Of a stretch of DNA of 64,000 nt, positions 34,924-44,285 are shown piece after piece; position 1 is the stretch's first letter; each line of letters begins with the position of its first letter. The DNA is taken from positions 372,001 to 436,000 of the forward strand of contig CAWIED010000001.1 of NCBI GenBank assembly GCA_963835085.1, given 5' to 3'. This DNA comes from JBDIAG01 sp963835085. GTDB lineage: Bacteria > Actinomycetota > Actinomycetes > Actinomycetales > CAWJMD01. A program made the translations under genes and the position numbers. A model generated the notes under the pieces. The model was not told the origin of the DNA, made no database searches, and saw nothing but the letters and a program-made list of their open reading frames with translations.

Positions 34924-35964
34924 ATGCCCGATCCCGCGCGTTTGCACGTTCCCGTGCTGCTCGACGCGTGCGTGGAGTTGCTCGCTCCTGCTCTGACCGT
35001 GGGCACTCGCGAGGGGCAGGGGGCCCGGCAGAGCGTCATGCTCGATGCCACCCTCGGCCTCGGAGGGCACAGTGAGGCCCTGCTCCAGCGCTTTCCCGAG
35101 CTGCGCCTGATCGGCATCGACCGCGACCCTGACGCGCTAGAGCTGGCCGGTCGGCGACTGGCCGGATTCGGTGACCGGGTGAGCCTCGTGCATGCGGTGT
35201 ACGACGAGATCGACGACGTGTTGTCCGATCTCGGTCTCCAGGAGATCGATGGGGTGCTGTTCGATCTGGGGGTCTCGTCCCTGCAGCTCGACAACGATGT
35301 CCGCGGCTTCTCCTACTCCCGCGACACCGTCCTCGACATGCGGATGGACGCCACGACCGGCCCCACAGCGGCCGACGTGCTCAACACCTACTCCGCCGCC
35401 GATCTCTCCCGCGTGCTCTTCGAATTCGGCGAGGAGCGGTTCGCGCGCCGGATCGCGGCAGCCGTCGTGGCCGAGCGCGAGCGGGAGCCGTTCAGCGGCA
35501 GCGCCCGGCTCGTCGATCTCGTGCGCAGCGCGGTGCCGGCCGCAACCCGGCGCGTGGGCGGCAACCCTGCCAAGCGCACCTTCCAGGCCCTGCGGATCGA
35601 GGTCAACCAGGAGCTGGCGGTGTTGCGCCGGGCCCTTCCGGCTGCGGTGCAGGCCCTGGCCGTGAACGGTCGCATCGTGGTGATGTCGTATCAGTCGCTC
35701 GAAGACCGGATCACGAAACGGGTTCTGGCGCAAGGTGCTACGAGCACCGCACCACCCGGGCTGCCGTTCGAGCCCGAGGAGCACGCGCCCGTCCTGGAGT
35801 TGTTGACCCGAGGCGCACAGCAGGCGAGCCCCGCAGAGATCGAGGCCAACCCGCGTGCGGCTTCCGTGCGACTGCGCGCTGCGCGCAAGCTGCGACGAAG
35901 TGCCCCGCCGCCGTCGAATCCGCCCCGCAACCAGCACCGCACTCGTCGAAGGAGAGCCGCATGA
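34924..35964 (+). CDS. rsmH: 16S rRNA (cytosine1402-N4)-methyltransferase
   Basis: MraW/RsmH methylates C1402 of 16S rRNA. LHVPVLLDACVELL at the N-terminus, SAM motif DATLGLGGHSEALL, FDLGVSSLQLD, FSYSRDTVLDMRMD, and the C-terminal VMSYQSLEDRITKR. 346 aa. ATG 34924 chosen over 34885 because AAGGAC precedes it and relatives start close to HVPVLL. Its stop overlaps the ftsL start (ATGA). Confidence 0.94.
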   Translation: MPDPARLHVPVLLDACVELLAPALTVGTREGQGARQSVMLDATLGLGGHSEALLQRFPELRLIGIDRDPDALELAGRRLAGFGDRVSLVHAVYDEIDDVLSDLGLQEIDGVLFDLGVSSLQLDNDVRGFSYSRDTVLDMRMDATTGPTAADVLNTYSAADLSRVLFEFGEERFARRIAAAVVAEREREPFSGSARLVDLVRSAVPAATRRVGGNPAKRTFQALRIEVNQELAVLRRALPAAVQALAVNGRIVVMSYQSLEDRITKRVLAQGATSTAPPGLPFEPEEHAPVLELLTRGAQQASPAEIEANPRAASVRLRAARKLRRSAPPPSNPPRNQHRTRRRRAA

Positions 35965-36758
35965 GCACGGCACCAGTTGCCAAGAACCTCACCGGTTCGT
36001 CGGGTCGCGGGCGCGTTGCCGGAGCCAGGGCGGCAGCGCTTCGGCCCGCCCTCCGGCTGCTCACGCCGCCGCTGGCGCGGCAGCGGCGACCGAGCTTCGT
36101 CGGCGTCTGCGCGCTGCTCATGGTCGCCTGCCTGGGGGCTCTGCTCGCCATCAACATCGTGCTGTCCCGGGGCGCCTACACCGAACAGAAGCTGACCCTC
36201 AAGCAGGCTGCGCTGGCCGAGACCCAGGAGGCGCTGGCCGAGAAGGTGGCCCACGACAGCGCGCCCGACGTGCTCTCGCAGAAGGCGCGCGATCTCGGCA
36301 TGATCCCCAATTCCTCACCTGCTTTCGTCAAGCTCTCGGACGGGACGATCCTCGGCGTTCCGACACCGGCGACGGTGGCCGGCGCGCCGGCTTCGTCCGA
36401 TCTCACTCAGGCTGCGGCCGGCTCGCAGCAACCGGCCGGCACCGATCCGGCAGCGCAGGGGGCAGGGGCTGCCGACCCGAACGCGGCCGGTACGCCTGCG
36501 GACGCCGCTGCGAGTACCCCGTCTGCCAGCAGCGGATCTATCGACAGCGACTCGGCAGGCGGCAACTCGGCAGCCAGCGGGTCTGCCAGCACCCCGTCGG
36601 CGGGAGCCAGCGACGGTGCCGTCGTGGTGCCGCAGTCCGCAACCGCCGACTCGGCTGCGCCGACCTCCGCAGCCCCGGACGATCCGGCGACCGGCACACT
36701 TCCCTCTGCGACACCAGTGACCGGTGACGATGCGGCGCAGGTGGGGGCGGGCCAGTGA
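35961..36758 (+). CDS. ftsL: FtsL-like septum protein with long C-terminal extension
   Basis: Single membrane helix at about residues 46-68, then a coiled-coil-like segment rich in Ala/Glu/Lys (to about 115) ending DVLSQKARDLGMIPN, the typical FtsL tail. After that come about 140 residues of Ala/Ser/Pro/Thr without structure; typical actinobacterial FtsL proteins are half this length. Identified by topology and position between rsmH and ftsI, since the family has little sequence conservation. Overlaps both neighbours. Confidence 0.8.
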   Translation: MSTAPVAKNLTGSSGRGRVAGARAAALRPALRLLTPPLARQRRPSFVGVCALLMVACLGALLAINIVLSRGAYTEQKLTLKQAALAETQEALAEKVAHDSAPDVLSQKARDLGMIPNSSPAFVKLSDGTILGVPTPATVAGAPASSDLTQAAAGSQQPAGTDPAAQGAGAADPNAAGTPADAAASTPSASSGSIDSDSAGGNSAASGSASTPSAGASDGAVVVPQSATADSAAPTSAAPDDPATGTLPSATPVTGDDAAQVGAGQ

Positions 36759-38554
36759 CGATCGCTCCGCCCCGTCCACCCGAGCACCGACTCCGTCCCC
36801 GGCAGGGGTCCCGCGAGGCGATGCACGCGGCCAGGGGCAGGACGCACATCCGACGCGCCAGGGTCTTCACGATCATCGCGTTGCTGCTGGTGGCGCTGTT
36901 CGCCGGTCGGCTCGTGCAGCTGCAGGTGATGGACGCCTCGTCGCTGTCCGAGCAGGCCCTGAAGCAGCGCCTGGTCACGATGCCGCTGATCGCCAGCCGC
37001 GGACAGATCCTCGACGACTCCGGTGCGGTGCTCGCCGACAATGTGGAGCGCCGCACGGTCACCGTCGACCAGACGCTGGTAGGGCAGTACAAGAACGGCG
37101 GCATAGCAGGCGCTGCCCGCGACATCGCCCAGATCACCGGGGCAGATCCCGCCATCCTGGAGAAGAGCCTCACCGGCTCGAAGCGTTTCGCCTATGTCAT
37201 CAAGAACATCACCCCCGATCAGTGGCGTGCGGTGCAGAAGCTGAACGTGCCCGGCCTATACAGCGAGCAGACCTCCGTGCGTGACTACCCGGCCGGGTCG
37301 GTGGCCGCGAACCTGCTGGGCTTCACGAACTCCAACGGGGTCGGTGCCGGCGGCCTGGAGGGTCAGCTCAACTCGGTGCTTGCCGGCAAGAACGGGGTGC
37401 GTTACTACGAGCGTGGCCGTTCCGGCGAGATGATCCCCACCGGCGAAAACGCTGAGCAGGCCCCGGTGGAGGGTCGCAACGTCCAGCTCACGATCAACCG
37501 TGACCTGCAGTGGTACGCGGATCAGGCCATCGACGCCCAGGTCAAGAAGACCGGCGCCGAATGGGGCAGCGTGGTGGTGCTCGACGTCAAGACCGGCAAC
37601 ATCCTCGCGCTCGCCGAAGCGCCCTCCTTCGACCCCAACTCACCGGGGACGGCCGATCCGGCAGACCTTGGCTCGCGTGCCCTGTCCGACATCTTCGAGC
37701 CGGGCTCCACCAGCAAGATCATCACTGCCGCGGCCGCAATCGAAGAGGGGAAGGTCACGCCCACCTCGCAATTCACCGTGCCCGACGTGTTGACGACGCC
37801 CAACAAGCAGACCTTCCACGACTCCCACGCTCACCAGGACGAGAAGCTCACGTTCACCGGCGTGCTGGCGCAGTCGTCCAACACCGGCACCGTGATGGCG
37901 GGCTCGAGGCTCTCTCCGCAGCAGCGCTACGACTACCTGAAGAAGTTCGGCATCGGCCAGAAGACCGGCCTCGCCTTTCCGGGTGAGTCGAGCGGCATGC
38001 TCGTCCCGCTCAGCAAATGGGACGGCCGGCAGCAGTACACCGTCCTGTTCGGTCAGGGGGTGTCGGTGAACGCGCTGCAATCGGCCGCCGTGTTCGCCAC
38101 GATCGCCAACGGCGGAGTGCGGCTGACTCCACGGCTGGTGGCAGCCACCCAGAACACCGACGGCACCATGGTGCCCACGCCGATCGATCCCGGTCAGCGG
38201 GTGGTGAGTGCCAAGACCGCCCAGCAGGTGCAGACGATGCTGGAGTCGGTGGTGTCCGACGGCACCGGTAGCGCGGCGCAGATCCCCGGCTATCGGATCG
38301 CCGGCAAGACCGGTACCGCCCAGGCGCCGGACGGCAAGAACGGCTACCGCGGGTACACCGGCTCGTTCATCGGTATGGCACCGGCGGGCAACCCGCAGAT
38401 CGTGGTGGGCGTGACCCTCCAGCGACCCACCAACGGCTATTACGGAGCCACCGTCGCCGCTCCGGTGTTCCGCGACGTCATGGCCTTCGCCCTGCAGCAA
38501 CAGGCGATCCCGCCGGTGATGGCGGCCGCAACGCCGTATCCCACGACCTGGTGA
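36755..38554 (+). CDS. ftsI: Division transpeptidase FtsI (PBP3)
   Basis: Septal peptidoglycan D,D-transpeptidase. One membrane helix at about 36-56, PBP dimerisation domain, then STSK at 318-321, SSN at 374-376 and KTG at 518-520. 599 aa, GTG start overlapping the ftsL stop (GTGA). No PASTA domains follow. In most actinobacteria murE comes next; here a 7 kb minus-strand block intervenes, convergent with ftsI across only 41 nt that contain no clear hairpin. Confidence 0.95.
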   Translation: MTIAPPRPPEHRLRPRQGSREAMHAARGRTHIRRARVFTIIALLLVALFAGRLVQLQVMDASSLSEQALKQRLVTMPLIASRGQILDDSGAVLADNVERRTVTVDQTLVGQYKNGGIAGAARDIAQITGADPAILEKSLTGSKRFAYVIKNITPDQWRAVQKLNVPGLYSEQTSVRDYPAGSVAANLLGFTNSNGVGAGGLEGQLNSVLAGKNGVRYYERGRSGEMIPTGENAEQAPVEGRNVQLTINRDLQWYADQAIDAQVKKTGAEWGSVVVLDVKTGNILALAEAPSFDPNSPGTADPADLGSRALSDIFEPGSTSKIITAAAAIEEGKVTPTSQFTVPDVLTTPNKQTFHDSHAHQDEKLTFTGVLAQSSNTGTVMAGSRLSPQQRYDYLKKFGIGQKTGLAFPGESSGMLVPLSKWDGRQQYTVLFGQGVSVNALQSAAVFATIANGGVRLTPRLVAATQNTDGTMVPTPIDPGQRVVSAKTAQQVQTMLESVVSDGTGSAAQIPGYRIAGKTGTAQAPDGKNGYRGYTGSFIGMAPAGNPQIVVGVTLQRPTNGYYGATVAAPVFRDVMAFALQQQAIPPVMAAATPYPTTW

Positions 38555-38595
38555 GCGGCTGCGTCGATCCGTGCGGCTAGACGCCGGGGCCGTCA

Positions 38596-39444
38596 TCAGG
38601 TGCCGGCGAGGCGCTGCACCACGCTCAGCAGCTCGGGAGTGTTGGCGTCGAGGTTGACCGTGATGTAGCTGGTGCCGAGCTCGTCGCGACGGCGCTGCAG
38701 TTCCTCCGCGCAGGCGTTGACGTCACCCGGCAGCATCACCAAGCTGTCGCGGGCGCGCAGGTCATCGGCGGTGAGTCCCGACATCCGGGTGAGCCAGCCC
38801 GACACCTGATTTCCGATGCCGAAGATGTTGAGGGCCAGCTCGACGCTGCGCCCGTGCGCCGCGGCCTGCTCGCGGACGGCCTGAGCAGCCTGGGCCGCCT
38901 CGGCGCGGGTGGTCATGGGGCCTACGGCCAACGCCACGATGTCGGCGTGCTCGCCTGCCAGGGCGATGCCCCGGGCACCGCCGGTCGCCACGAGTACGGG
39001 AGTGTGCGGTCCGGGCAGCTCGCGCAGGAGCTCGATGGTGCGACGCAACCGGCGCCGGCGTTCGGCGGCAGAGGTCTGCGGCTGCGCGAGGCTCTCCGCC
39101 GCCGGGGTGACGTCGGGACGGCCCACTCCGAGACCGAGCTCGAAGCGTCCACCGCTCAGCCGCGCCAGCGACGAGGCCTGCCAGGCCAGGGCTTCGGGGG
39201 TGTGCAGGGCGGTGGCGGCCACGTAGTTGCCCACCCGCAGAGTGGTCGTGGCGCCGGCGGCCAGAGCCAGTGCCACCGTGGACTCGGGACCCGGGTAGAC
39301 CTCCGGCGCCAACAGCACGGCGTAGCCCGAGGCCTCGGCCCGGCGTGCCACCTCCAGCCAGTCGAGGTGCGGCGTCGCACTGTGGGCGACGAGGCCGAAC
39401 CTGAATGGAGTGGGCGTCGGTGAGTTCGTCATGGCTTCCATCAT
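38596..39444 (-). CDS. LLM-class (luciferase-like) F420-dependent oxidoreductase
   Basis: TIM-barrel oxidoreductase of the luciferase-like monooxygenase superfamily: RFGLVAHSATPHLDWLEVA at the start, RVGNYVAATALHTPEALA, LARLSGGRFELGLGVGRPD, and VATGGARGIALAGEHADI. 282 aa. Cofactor F420 rather than FMN is usual in actinobacteria for this subgroup. Start ATG 39444 with AAGGG upstream. Last gene of the minus-strand block; substrate unknown. Confidence 0.85.
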   Translation of the reverse strand: MMEAMTNSPTPTPFRFGLVAHSATPHLDWLEVARRAEASGYAVLLAPEVYPGPESTVALALAAGATTTLRVGNYVAATALHTPEALAWQASSLARLSGGRFELGLGVGRPDVTPAAESLAQPQTSAAERRRRLRRTIELLRELPGPHTPVLVATGGARGIALAGEHADIVALAVGPMTTRAEAAQAAQAVREQAAAHGRSVELALNIFGIGNQVSGWLTRMSGLTADDLRARDSLVMLPGDVNACAEELQRRRDELGTSYITVNLDANTPELLSVVQRLAGT

Positions 39445-39644
39445 GTGCCCTTAGGACCAACGTCGTTCGGTTAGTCGTCGGATGGGTGTCGCGATCTATG
39501 TGGGGGGTGTCGCGGGGCAGAGCCGGTCGACAGGTGGACGCAGCCGGTCGACAGCGGACGGGGCCGGGCGATGGGAAGTCGCAGCCTGCCCGGGTCTTCC
39601 GCAAAGGGAGGTTTCGACAGTCGCAGGCCAGGGGTTTTTCTGCG

Positions 39645-39681
39645 CTATGACGATGCCCCGTCCGGCGGGGCATCGCCATAG
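39645..39681. repeat. Dispersed hairpin repeat, copy 1
   Basis: CTATGACGATGCCCCG (39645-39660) faces CGGGGCATCGCCATAG (39666-39681) across 5 nt; 15 of 16 pairs form. A near-identical hairpin lies at 62410-62446. Confidence 0.85.
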
Positions 39682-39749
39682 CGTCAGAAACCGACCCCGT
39701 TCACAGCCCGGCAGGGCCGGACTCGACCCATCACGGTCTGGGGGCTGGG

Positions 39750-39863
39750 TGGTGCCGTCCGCGGTGTATCCGCCGCGGTTGACACCCGGTTGAGTGCCGG
39801 AACCGGGGTTGGGATCGTTGGATGGTGCCGTTCGCGGCGAATGCGCCGCGGTTGGCACCGGGA
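39750..39863. repeat. Dispersed 73-bp-period repeat, two units
   Basis: Two similar 41-bp segments at 39750-39790 and 39823-39863, starting 73 bp apart. On the minus strand they read GGTG(T/C)CAACCGCGG and CGGCACCA, matching the head of the 73-bp units at 28846. Confidence 0.7.
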
Positions 39864-40026
39864 AAGGCGGCTTATGTTGAAGACCGATCTGGAGTCCGGC
39901 CAGACTGTGATTCACCTTCCGACAAAGGGCCGCGCCTTCCTCTCCAGACGCAACTCCGAAAGCCGGGGCTCGCCTAGGCATGGGGGTTGACACCAACTCC
40001 CGAACCTTGACCGAACGGCATTGCCC

Positions 40027-40869
40027 TTAGGTTCCTTCGAACCTCAACTCGGCCACGGAATACATGCTGTGCCAGGCGAACAACCGGAAGGCGGCGTTGA
40101 CCTGGGCGGCGAGGAAGCCGGACTCGTCCATGAGGTCTGTGTCGCTTACCGCCTGCCAGCCGGGCGATGATCTCGCCAGCCCCGTCGCACCTGCGTGACC
40201 GGAGTGGAAGTGGGCCCCGGTCGTGCGTTGGATGGGGTGCCCCAGCCGGGCCGCCATCGGGTGGAACACGTCCGCGACCAGCCCGGTGCCCGGCCCGAAA
40301 GTCTCACCGATCCGACCGAGCAAGATGGAGACGTCTTTCGGATTGAGATACATCAGCAGGCCCTCGGCGATCACCAGCGTCGGGCCGCCGGCGGGAACCT
40401 GGGATAGCCAGTCGGTCTCCATCACCGAGCAGCCGATCAGGTTGGTGAGGTCGTCTGGGATGAGACCGCGACGCAACTCGATCACTGCGGGCCGGTCGAC
40501 CCCCACGAAGTCGGCTGACAGCTTGCGCAGCCTCGCTCGCCGATTGCACAGACCGATGCCCAGCGTCACCACGGTGGTTGACGGGTGGCCGATCGCATAT
40601 TGCCAGGTGAGCCGGTCGATCACCATGGAGCGGCGGATCGTTCCACGGATGTTGCTGGCATCGGAGGCGGCCAGCGTGGCCGGATCGTCCAGGCCTTTCT
40701 TGGCGGAGGCAGCTACCAACCGCGCCCAGACCTCGCGAGCCTGTTGATCGTGGAAGTTGACGTCGGGCTGCACCGATTCGGCGTGGGCCCGCGCATAGAG
40801 GGTGGTGACAAGAGTGGCGCCGACGTCGTCGCCGAACATCGGACGCGCGCCACCGGTAGGAGGAACCAT
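40027..40869 (-). CDS. Leucine-carboxyl-methyltransferase-like SAM methyltransferase
   Basis: 280 residues of the LCM/TIGR00027-like class I fold: VTLGIGLCNRRARL (motif I), GVDRPAVIELRR, then LVIAEGLLMYLNPKDV, which is the characteristic EGLLMYL signature, and VADVFHP. These enzymes are numerous in actinobacteria and methylate small molecules or polyketides; no substrate is indicated. ATG 40869 with AAGGGGA five bases upstream. Part of the minus-strand block. Confidence 0.85.
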   Translation of the reverse strand: MVPPTGGARPMFGDDVGATLVTTLYARAHAESVQPDVNFHDQQAREVWARLVAASAKKGLDDPATLAASDASNIRGTIRRSMVIDRLTWQYAIGHPSTTVVTLGIGLCNRRARLRKLSADFVGVDRPAVIELRRGLIPDDLTNLIGCSVMETDWLSQVPAGGPTLVIAEGLLMYLNPKDVSILLGRIGETFGPGTGLVADVFHPMAARLGHPIQRTTGAHFHSGHAGATGLARSSPGWQAVSDTDLMDESGFLAAQVNAAFRLFAWHSMYSVAELRFEGT

Positions 40870-41185
40870 GCTGTCCCCTTAGGTTCTGTCGGCAAGTCCA
40901 TTATGGCGGAAAACTGCGGATGTGAGTAGAGGGACCGCTGCGGTTTGTGAAGCCGTAGGTAGACAGTCGCCGTTTACGTGACGGTTCGCAGCAAATCGGG
41001 TCGACGTAACGTTGCTTCGATGCAAACTCGTTCGTCGCAAACTGGATTTCCACGAAAAGTCGTTTCATGCAAGGGCTGGTACATGCACGATTGTGGAAAG
41101 AGTCGATCGCGTATGGCCACTCTCTCACAACTTTCCCCTTCTGCCACTCCACAGGTCCGGCGCCGAACCTCAGGCAGGCAGGCGT
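40870..41185. other. Intergenic region between sensor kinase and methyltransferase
   Basis: 316 nt, visibly richer in A/T than its surroundings from 40915 to 41140. No ORF with coding character and no clear repeat. Probably carries the methyltransferase promoter. Confidence 0.5.
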
Positions 41186-42658
41186 TCAGGTCGCGGCAGG
41201 GAGCCGAAGCTCGACCTCGGTGTGCCCCGCCCGGCCACGCAGCTGCATCGTGCCCCCGTGGCTGAGCACCACTGCCTGGGTGATCGCCAGCCCCAAGCCT
41301 GTGCTGGGAGGATCATGTCCGGCTGTCGACCTGGGCTGACCGAGCGAGCCGGACGCCGAGTCGGCCCGGCGTCCATGACCGAATCTGACTGGGCCGTCGC
41401 GCAGGATCGACTCCGGAAAGCCGGGGCCGTCGTCGATGATCGAGAGCACCATCCGATCGCCGTCGCGCCGCAGCCTCACCAGCACCGTCGTGCCGGCCGG
41501 AGTGTGCACTCGAGCGTTGGTCACGAGGTTCACCACCACCCGGCGCAGTAGGCCCGGGTCGCCGATCACGAGCGCCGGAGCGGCGGGGATATCGAGGCTC
41601 CAGCGGTGATCGGGGCCGGCCCGCCGGGCATCCTCGACGACCTCGAGCACGTCCCGGGTGATGTCGACCTCGGCCGCCACCGTGCGCGGCTCGACGTCGA
41701 AACGGCCCAGGAGCAAGAGATCGTCGACGAGAGCAGCCATCCGGCGGGTCTCGGCATCGATGCGGCCAAGTGCACCGCGCTGCCGGCTCGACAGCGTGGA
41801 CGACTCTCCGAAGCCCTGCAGCAGTTCGCTATGTACTGCCACCACCGCCAAAGGGGTGCGCAGCTCATGGCTGGCGTCGGCCAGAAAGTCACGCAGCCGC
41901 TGTTCGCTGCGTTCGCGTTCGGCGAGAGCGCTGTCGACCTGTCCGAGCAGCTGGTTCACGGCCGTGGACACCTGCGCCACCTCGACGGTGTCGGAGTCGG
42001 TCGACACGCCGTGGCGCAGAGCCGGGTTGCCCGCTTGCAGCGGCGTCTCGGCCAGCCGGAAGGCGGCGGCAGTCAACCGGTGCAGTGGGCGGACGGCCCG
42101 GTGCACGCCGAGTAAGGCGGCAGTCAACGTCGCCATGGCGAACACGACGAACGCCACGGCTTCGGCGACCAACAGCACGACAAGGCTGTGATCGAGCTCT
42201 GCAGCGGGCAGCGCCACGAGCAGGCGTCGGCCGTTGACGACCGCAACGTCGGCCCGGTACGAGCCCAGGTCGGGAAGCTGCAACGACATCGGCGCCTCAG
42301 TGCTCAGAACGGGTGCCAGCGCCGCCAGATCGCCGGCCGAGGCGTTGTGTGGATGCACGCCGTCAGCCACCACAGATATTCCCTGGAGGTGGCCGGCCAC
42401 CACCTGGGCGGTGATGGTGCCTGCGGTGAGCCCTACGGTGGGGTTCGTGTTGTCGGCATCGTGATCGTTGCCCCTGGGGTTGAGCTGCTCGCCGAATCTC
42501 GTTGCAGCACCGTCGAGTTGGTTGTCGAGGCCAGCGAGCAGAACGTGTCGGGTCACCAGGTACGTGGTGAGCCCGGCCACGGCGAAGCCCGCGATGAGGC
42601 AGACGGTGAGCAGTACTGCCAACCGGCCTATCAGGGTGCTGGGAGCGCGGCGGATCAT
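41186..42658 (-). CDS. Two-component sensor histidine kinase
   Basis: Membrane kinase, 490 aa. Helix at about 11-35, extracytoplasmic domain to about 157, second helix 158-183, HAMP region, HisKA with phosphorylated His264 in DASHELRTPL, and HATPase with N-box NLVTNARVHTP, G1 DDGPGFP and G2 GLGLAITQAV. ATG overlaps the regulator's stop by 4 nt, so the two are partners. Ligand unknown. The C-terminal part carries a short insertion (RADSASGSLGQPRSTAG) between the G1 and G2 boxes. Confidence 0.94.
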   Translation of the reverse strand: MIRRAPSTLIGRLAVLLTVCLIAGFAVAGLTTYLVTRHVLLAGLDNQLDGAATRFGEQLNPRGNDHDADNTNPTVGLTAGTITAQVVAGHLQGISVVADGVHPHNASAGDLAALAPVLSTEAPMSLQLPDLGSYRADVAVVNGRRLLVALPAAELDHSLVVLLVAEAVAFVVFAMATLTAALLGVHRAVRPLHRLTAAAFRLAETPLQAGNPALRHGVSTDSDTVEVAQVSTAVNQLLGQVDSALAERERSEQRLRDFLADASHELRTPLAVVAVHSELLQGFGESSTLSSRQRGALGRIDAETRRMAALVDDLLLLGRFDVEPRTVAAEVDITRDVLEVVEDARRAGPDHRWSLDIPAAPALVIGDPGLLRRVVVNLVTNARVHTPAGTTVLVRLRRDGDRMVLSIIDDGPGFPESILRDGPVRFGHGRRADSASGSLGQPRSTAGHDPPSTGLGLAITQAVVLSHGGTMQLRGRAGHTEVELRLPAAT

Positions 42659-43446
42659 CGTCCCTCGACCTGTACGACGTAGCCCACACCTCGGACGGTG
42701 TGGATGAGCGGCTCGCGGCCGGCGTCGACCTTCTTGCGCAGGTAGCTGATGTAAAGCTCCACAACGTGGGCGTCGCCGCCGTAGTCATATCCCCACACCG
42801 CTCGAATGAGCTCGTCCTTGGAGATCACCCGCCGGGTGTTGCGGGCCAGGTAGCACAGCAAGGCGTACTCCGTTGCGGTCAGCGTCAGCGGATCTCCGGC
42901 CCGTGACACCTCGTGGGCGTCGATGTTGAGCACGAGGTCGCCGATCTGCAGCCTGTCCGTCGACCTCGCCGCCAGCCAGCCCGCCCGTCGCATCAACGCC
43001 GATGCGCGCACCAGCACCTCCTGCAGGCTGAACGGCTTGGTTACGTAGTCGTCGGCGCCCAAGGCGATGCCATGAATGCGGTCTTCGACGGCATCGCGCG
43101 CGGTCAGGAAGATCACCGCCAGGTCGTCGGACCGGGCGCGCAGGTCGTCCAGGAGCGTGAACCCGTCTCCGTCAGGCAACCCGACGTCGAGCACGGCCAG
43201 GTCAGGACGCTGCCGTCTGGCGACGGCCCCGGCCTCTTCCGCGCTGTACGCGGCGTTCGCCTGCCACCCCGTGAACCGGAAGGCCTCCACCAGGGCATCT
43301 GCCAGCGACTGCTCGTCGTCCACCACCAGCACCCGCAGGGCACGGCCGTCAGGATGCCTGGGTTGCTGGGGCTGGGGAGTCGGCGCCGTGGGTTCGCCGG
43401 GTTCCGCAGGCATGGGCCCGAGGGGTCTGGGTGCGAAGGTCGACAC
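42655..43446 (-). CDS. OmpR/PhoB-type response regulator
   Basis: DNA-binding regulator. A Pro-rich N-terminal tail of about 35 residues precedes the receiver domain (acidic pair DDE 43-45, phosphorylated Asp87 in LAVLDVGLP, Lys137 in TKPF), then a winged helix (LTATEYALLCYLA, ELIRAVWGYDYGGDAHVVELYISYLRKK continues to the wing). 263 aa from GTG 43446; ATG 43413 is an alternative. Upstream frame extension is not coding-like and overlaps the GAF-ANTAR gene. Lies 71 nt after that gene. Confidence 0.93.
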   Translation of the reverse strand: MSTFAPRPLGPMPAEPGEPTAPTPQPQQPRHPDGRALRVLVVDDEQSLADALVEAFRFTGWQANAAYSAEEAGAVARRQRPDLAVLDVGLPDGDGFTLLDDLRARSDDLAVIFLTARDAVEDRIHGIALGADDYVTKPFSLQEVLVRASALMRRAGWLAARSTDRLQIGDLVLNIDAHEVSRAGDPLTLTATEYALLCYLARNTRRVISKDELIRAVWGYDYGGDAHVVELYISYLRKKVDAGREPLIHTVRGVGYVVQVEGR

Positions 43447-43517
43447 CCTGCCGACGGTAGCCCGTACGCGCGGTCGCCGGTTCCCGGCGCTGGGGGCGGC
43501 AGCCGAGGTGCCCGTGA

Positions 43518-44285
43518 CTACGGCTGATCGCTCAGTTCGTCGCGCGCACTTGGGAGCCCGAGGATGTTCAGGTTGCCCTGGGCAACATCCGCCGCCACCT
43601 CCGATAGGGGTCGGCGGCTGGCGCGGGCGGCCGAGCGCAGCAGGTCGAAGGCGACACCCATGTTGACGCCGGCGCGTTCGGCGATGACGCCCTTGGCCTG
43701 CTCGATCACGATCCGGGAGTTCAGAGCGGTCTGCAGCTGCTGGGCCAAGACCTCCTGGCGGCGCAGGGTGCGGTGCGTGAGAATGCCGATCGTGGCCATG
43801 CTGGTGAGCGCTTGGGCAATCCGCAGGTCGGCCGCGCTCATCCCGGTGGGGGTCTTGCTGAACAGGTTCACCACCCCTACGACGCGCTCGCGCAGTCGCA
43901 TGGGCAGGGCGACGGTGGCGTTGATGCCCTGCGCTGTGGCGGCCGCCGTGAACATGGGCCAATTCGTGTTGGTCTGCAGCTCGGTGGCCATGACCGTCTT
44001 GCGTTGGGTGAAAGCGTCCAGGCACGGACCCTGTTCGTTCTGCAGCTCCAGCAGCTCGAGCAAGCGCGTGCGTTCGCTGGAAGACGCCAGCACTCGCAGC
44101 GAACCCCGTTGGTCGTCGAGCATGATGCCCGCCGCAGACACATCGGGAAGCTGCAAGCAGGTTTGCACCAGCCGGTCGGCGAGGTCTACCACGTCGAAGC
44201 CGGAGACCAGCGTGTCTGCCAGGTATACGAGGCTGGAGAGCAGCTCGTTGGTGCCCTGGCCCTGCGGGTCGATGTCAGAACTCAT
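43518..44285 (-). CDS. GAF-ANTAR RNA-binding antiterminator, copy 2
   Basis: 255 residues. GAF sensor domain at about 20-170 (NEQGPCLDAF, ATVALPMRLRERVVGVVNLFS) followed by an ANTAR domain (ALNSRIVIEQAKGVIAERAGVNMG, ending LLRSAARASRRPLSEVA). ANTAR domains bind paired RNA hairpins and prevent termination. ATG 44285 overlaps the stop of copy 1 (ATGA), fixing the start. No histidine kinase is fused; the GAF domain presumably senses a small molecule. Confidence 0.93.
   Translation of the reverse strand: MSSDIDPQGQGTNELLSSLVYLADTLVSGFDVVDLADRLVQTCLQLPDVSAAGIMLDDQRGSLRVLASSSERTRLLELLELQNEQGPCLDAFTQRKTVMATELQTNTNWPMFTAAATAQGINATVALPMRLRERVVGVVNLFSKTPTGMSAADLRIAQALTSMATIGILTHRTLRRQEVLAQQLQTALNSRIVIEQAKGVIAERAGVNMGVAFDLLRSAARASRRPLSEVAADVAQGNLNILGLPSARDELSDQP

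Larger units (their letters stand above)
39445..40026. other. Intergenic region rich in dispersed repeats
   Basis: 582 nt with no credible ORF. Holds GGGTGTCGCG twice (39484, 39505; 21-bp spacing), the 16-bp hairpin at 39645 and two copies of the GGTGTCAACCGCGG-type unit at 39750-39863. The rest shows nothing recognisable. Confidence 0.6.

Noticed and set aside
39790..39990. 66-residue plus-strand ORF behind the LLM oxidoreductase
   Set aside because: Runs through the dispersed repeat copies, no family resemblance.
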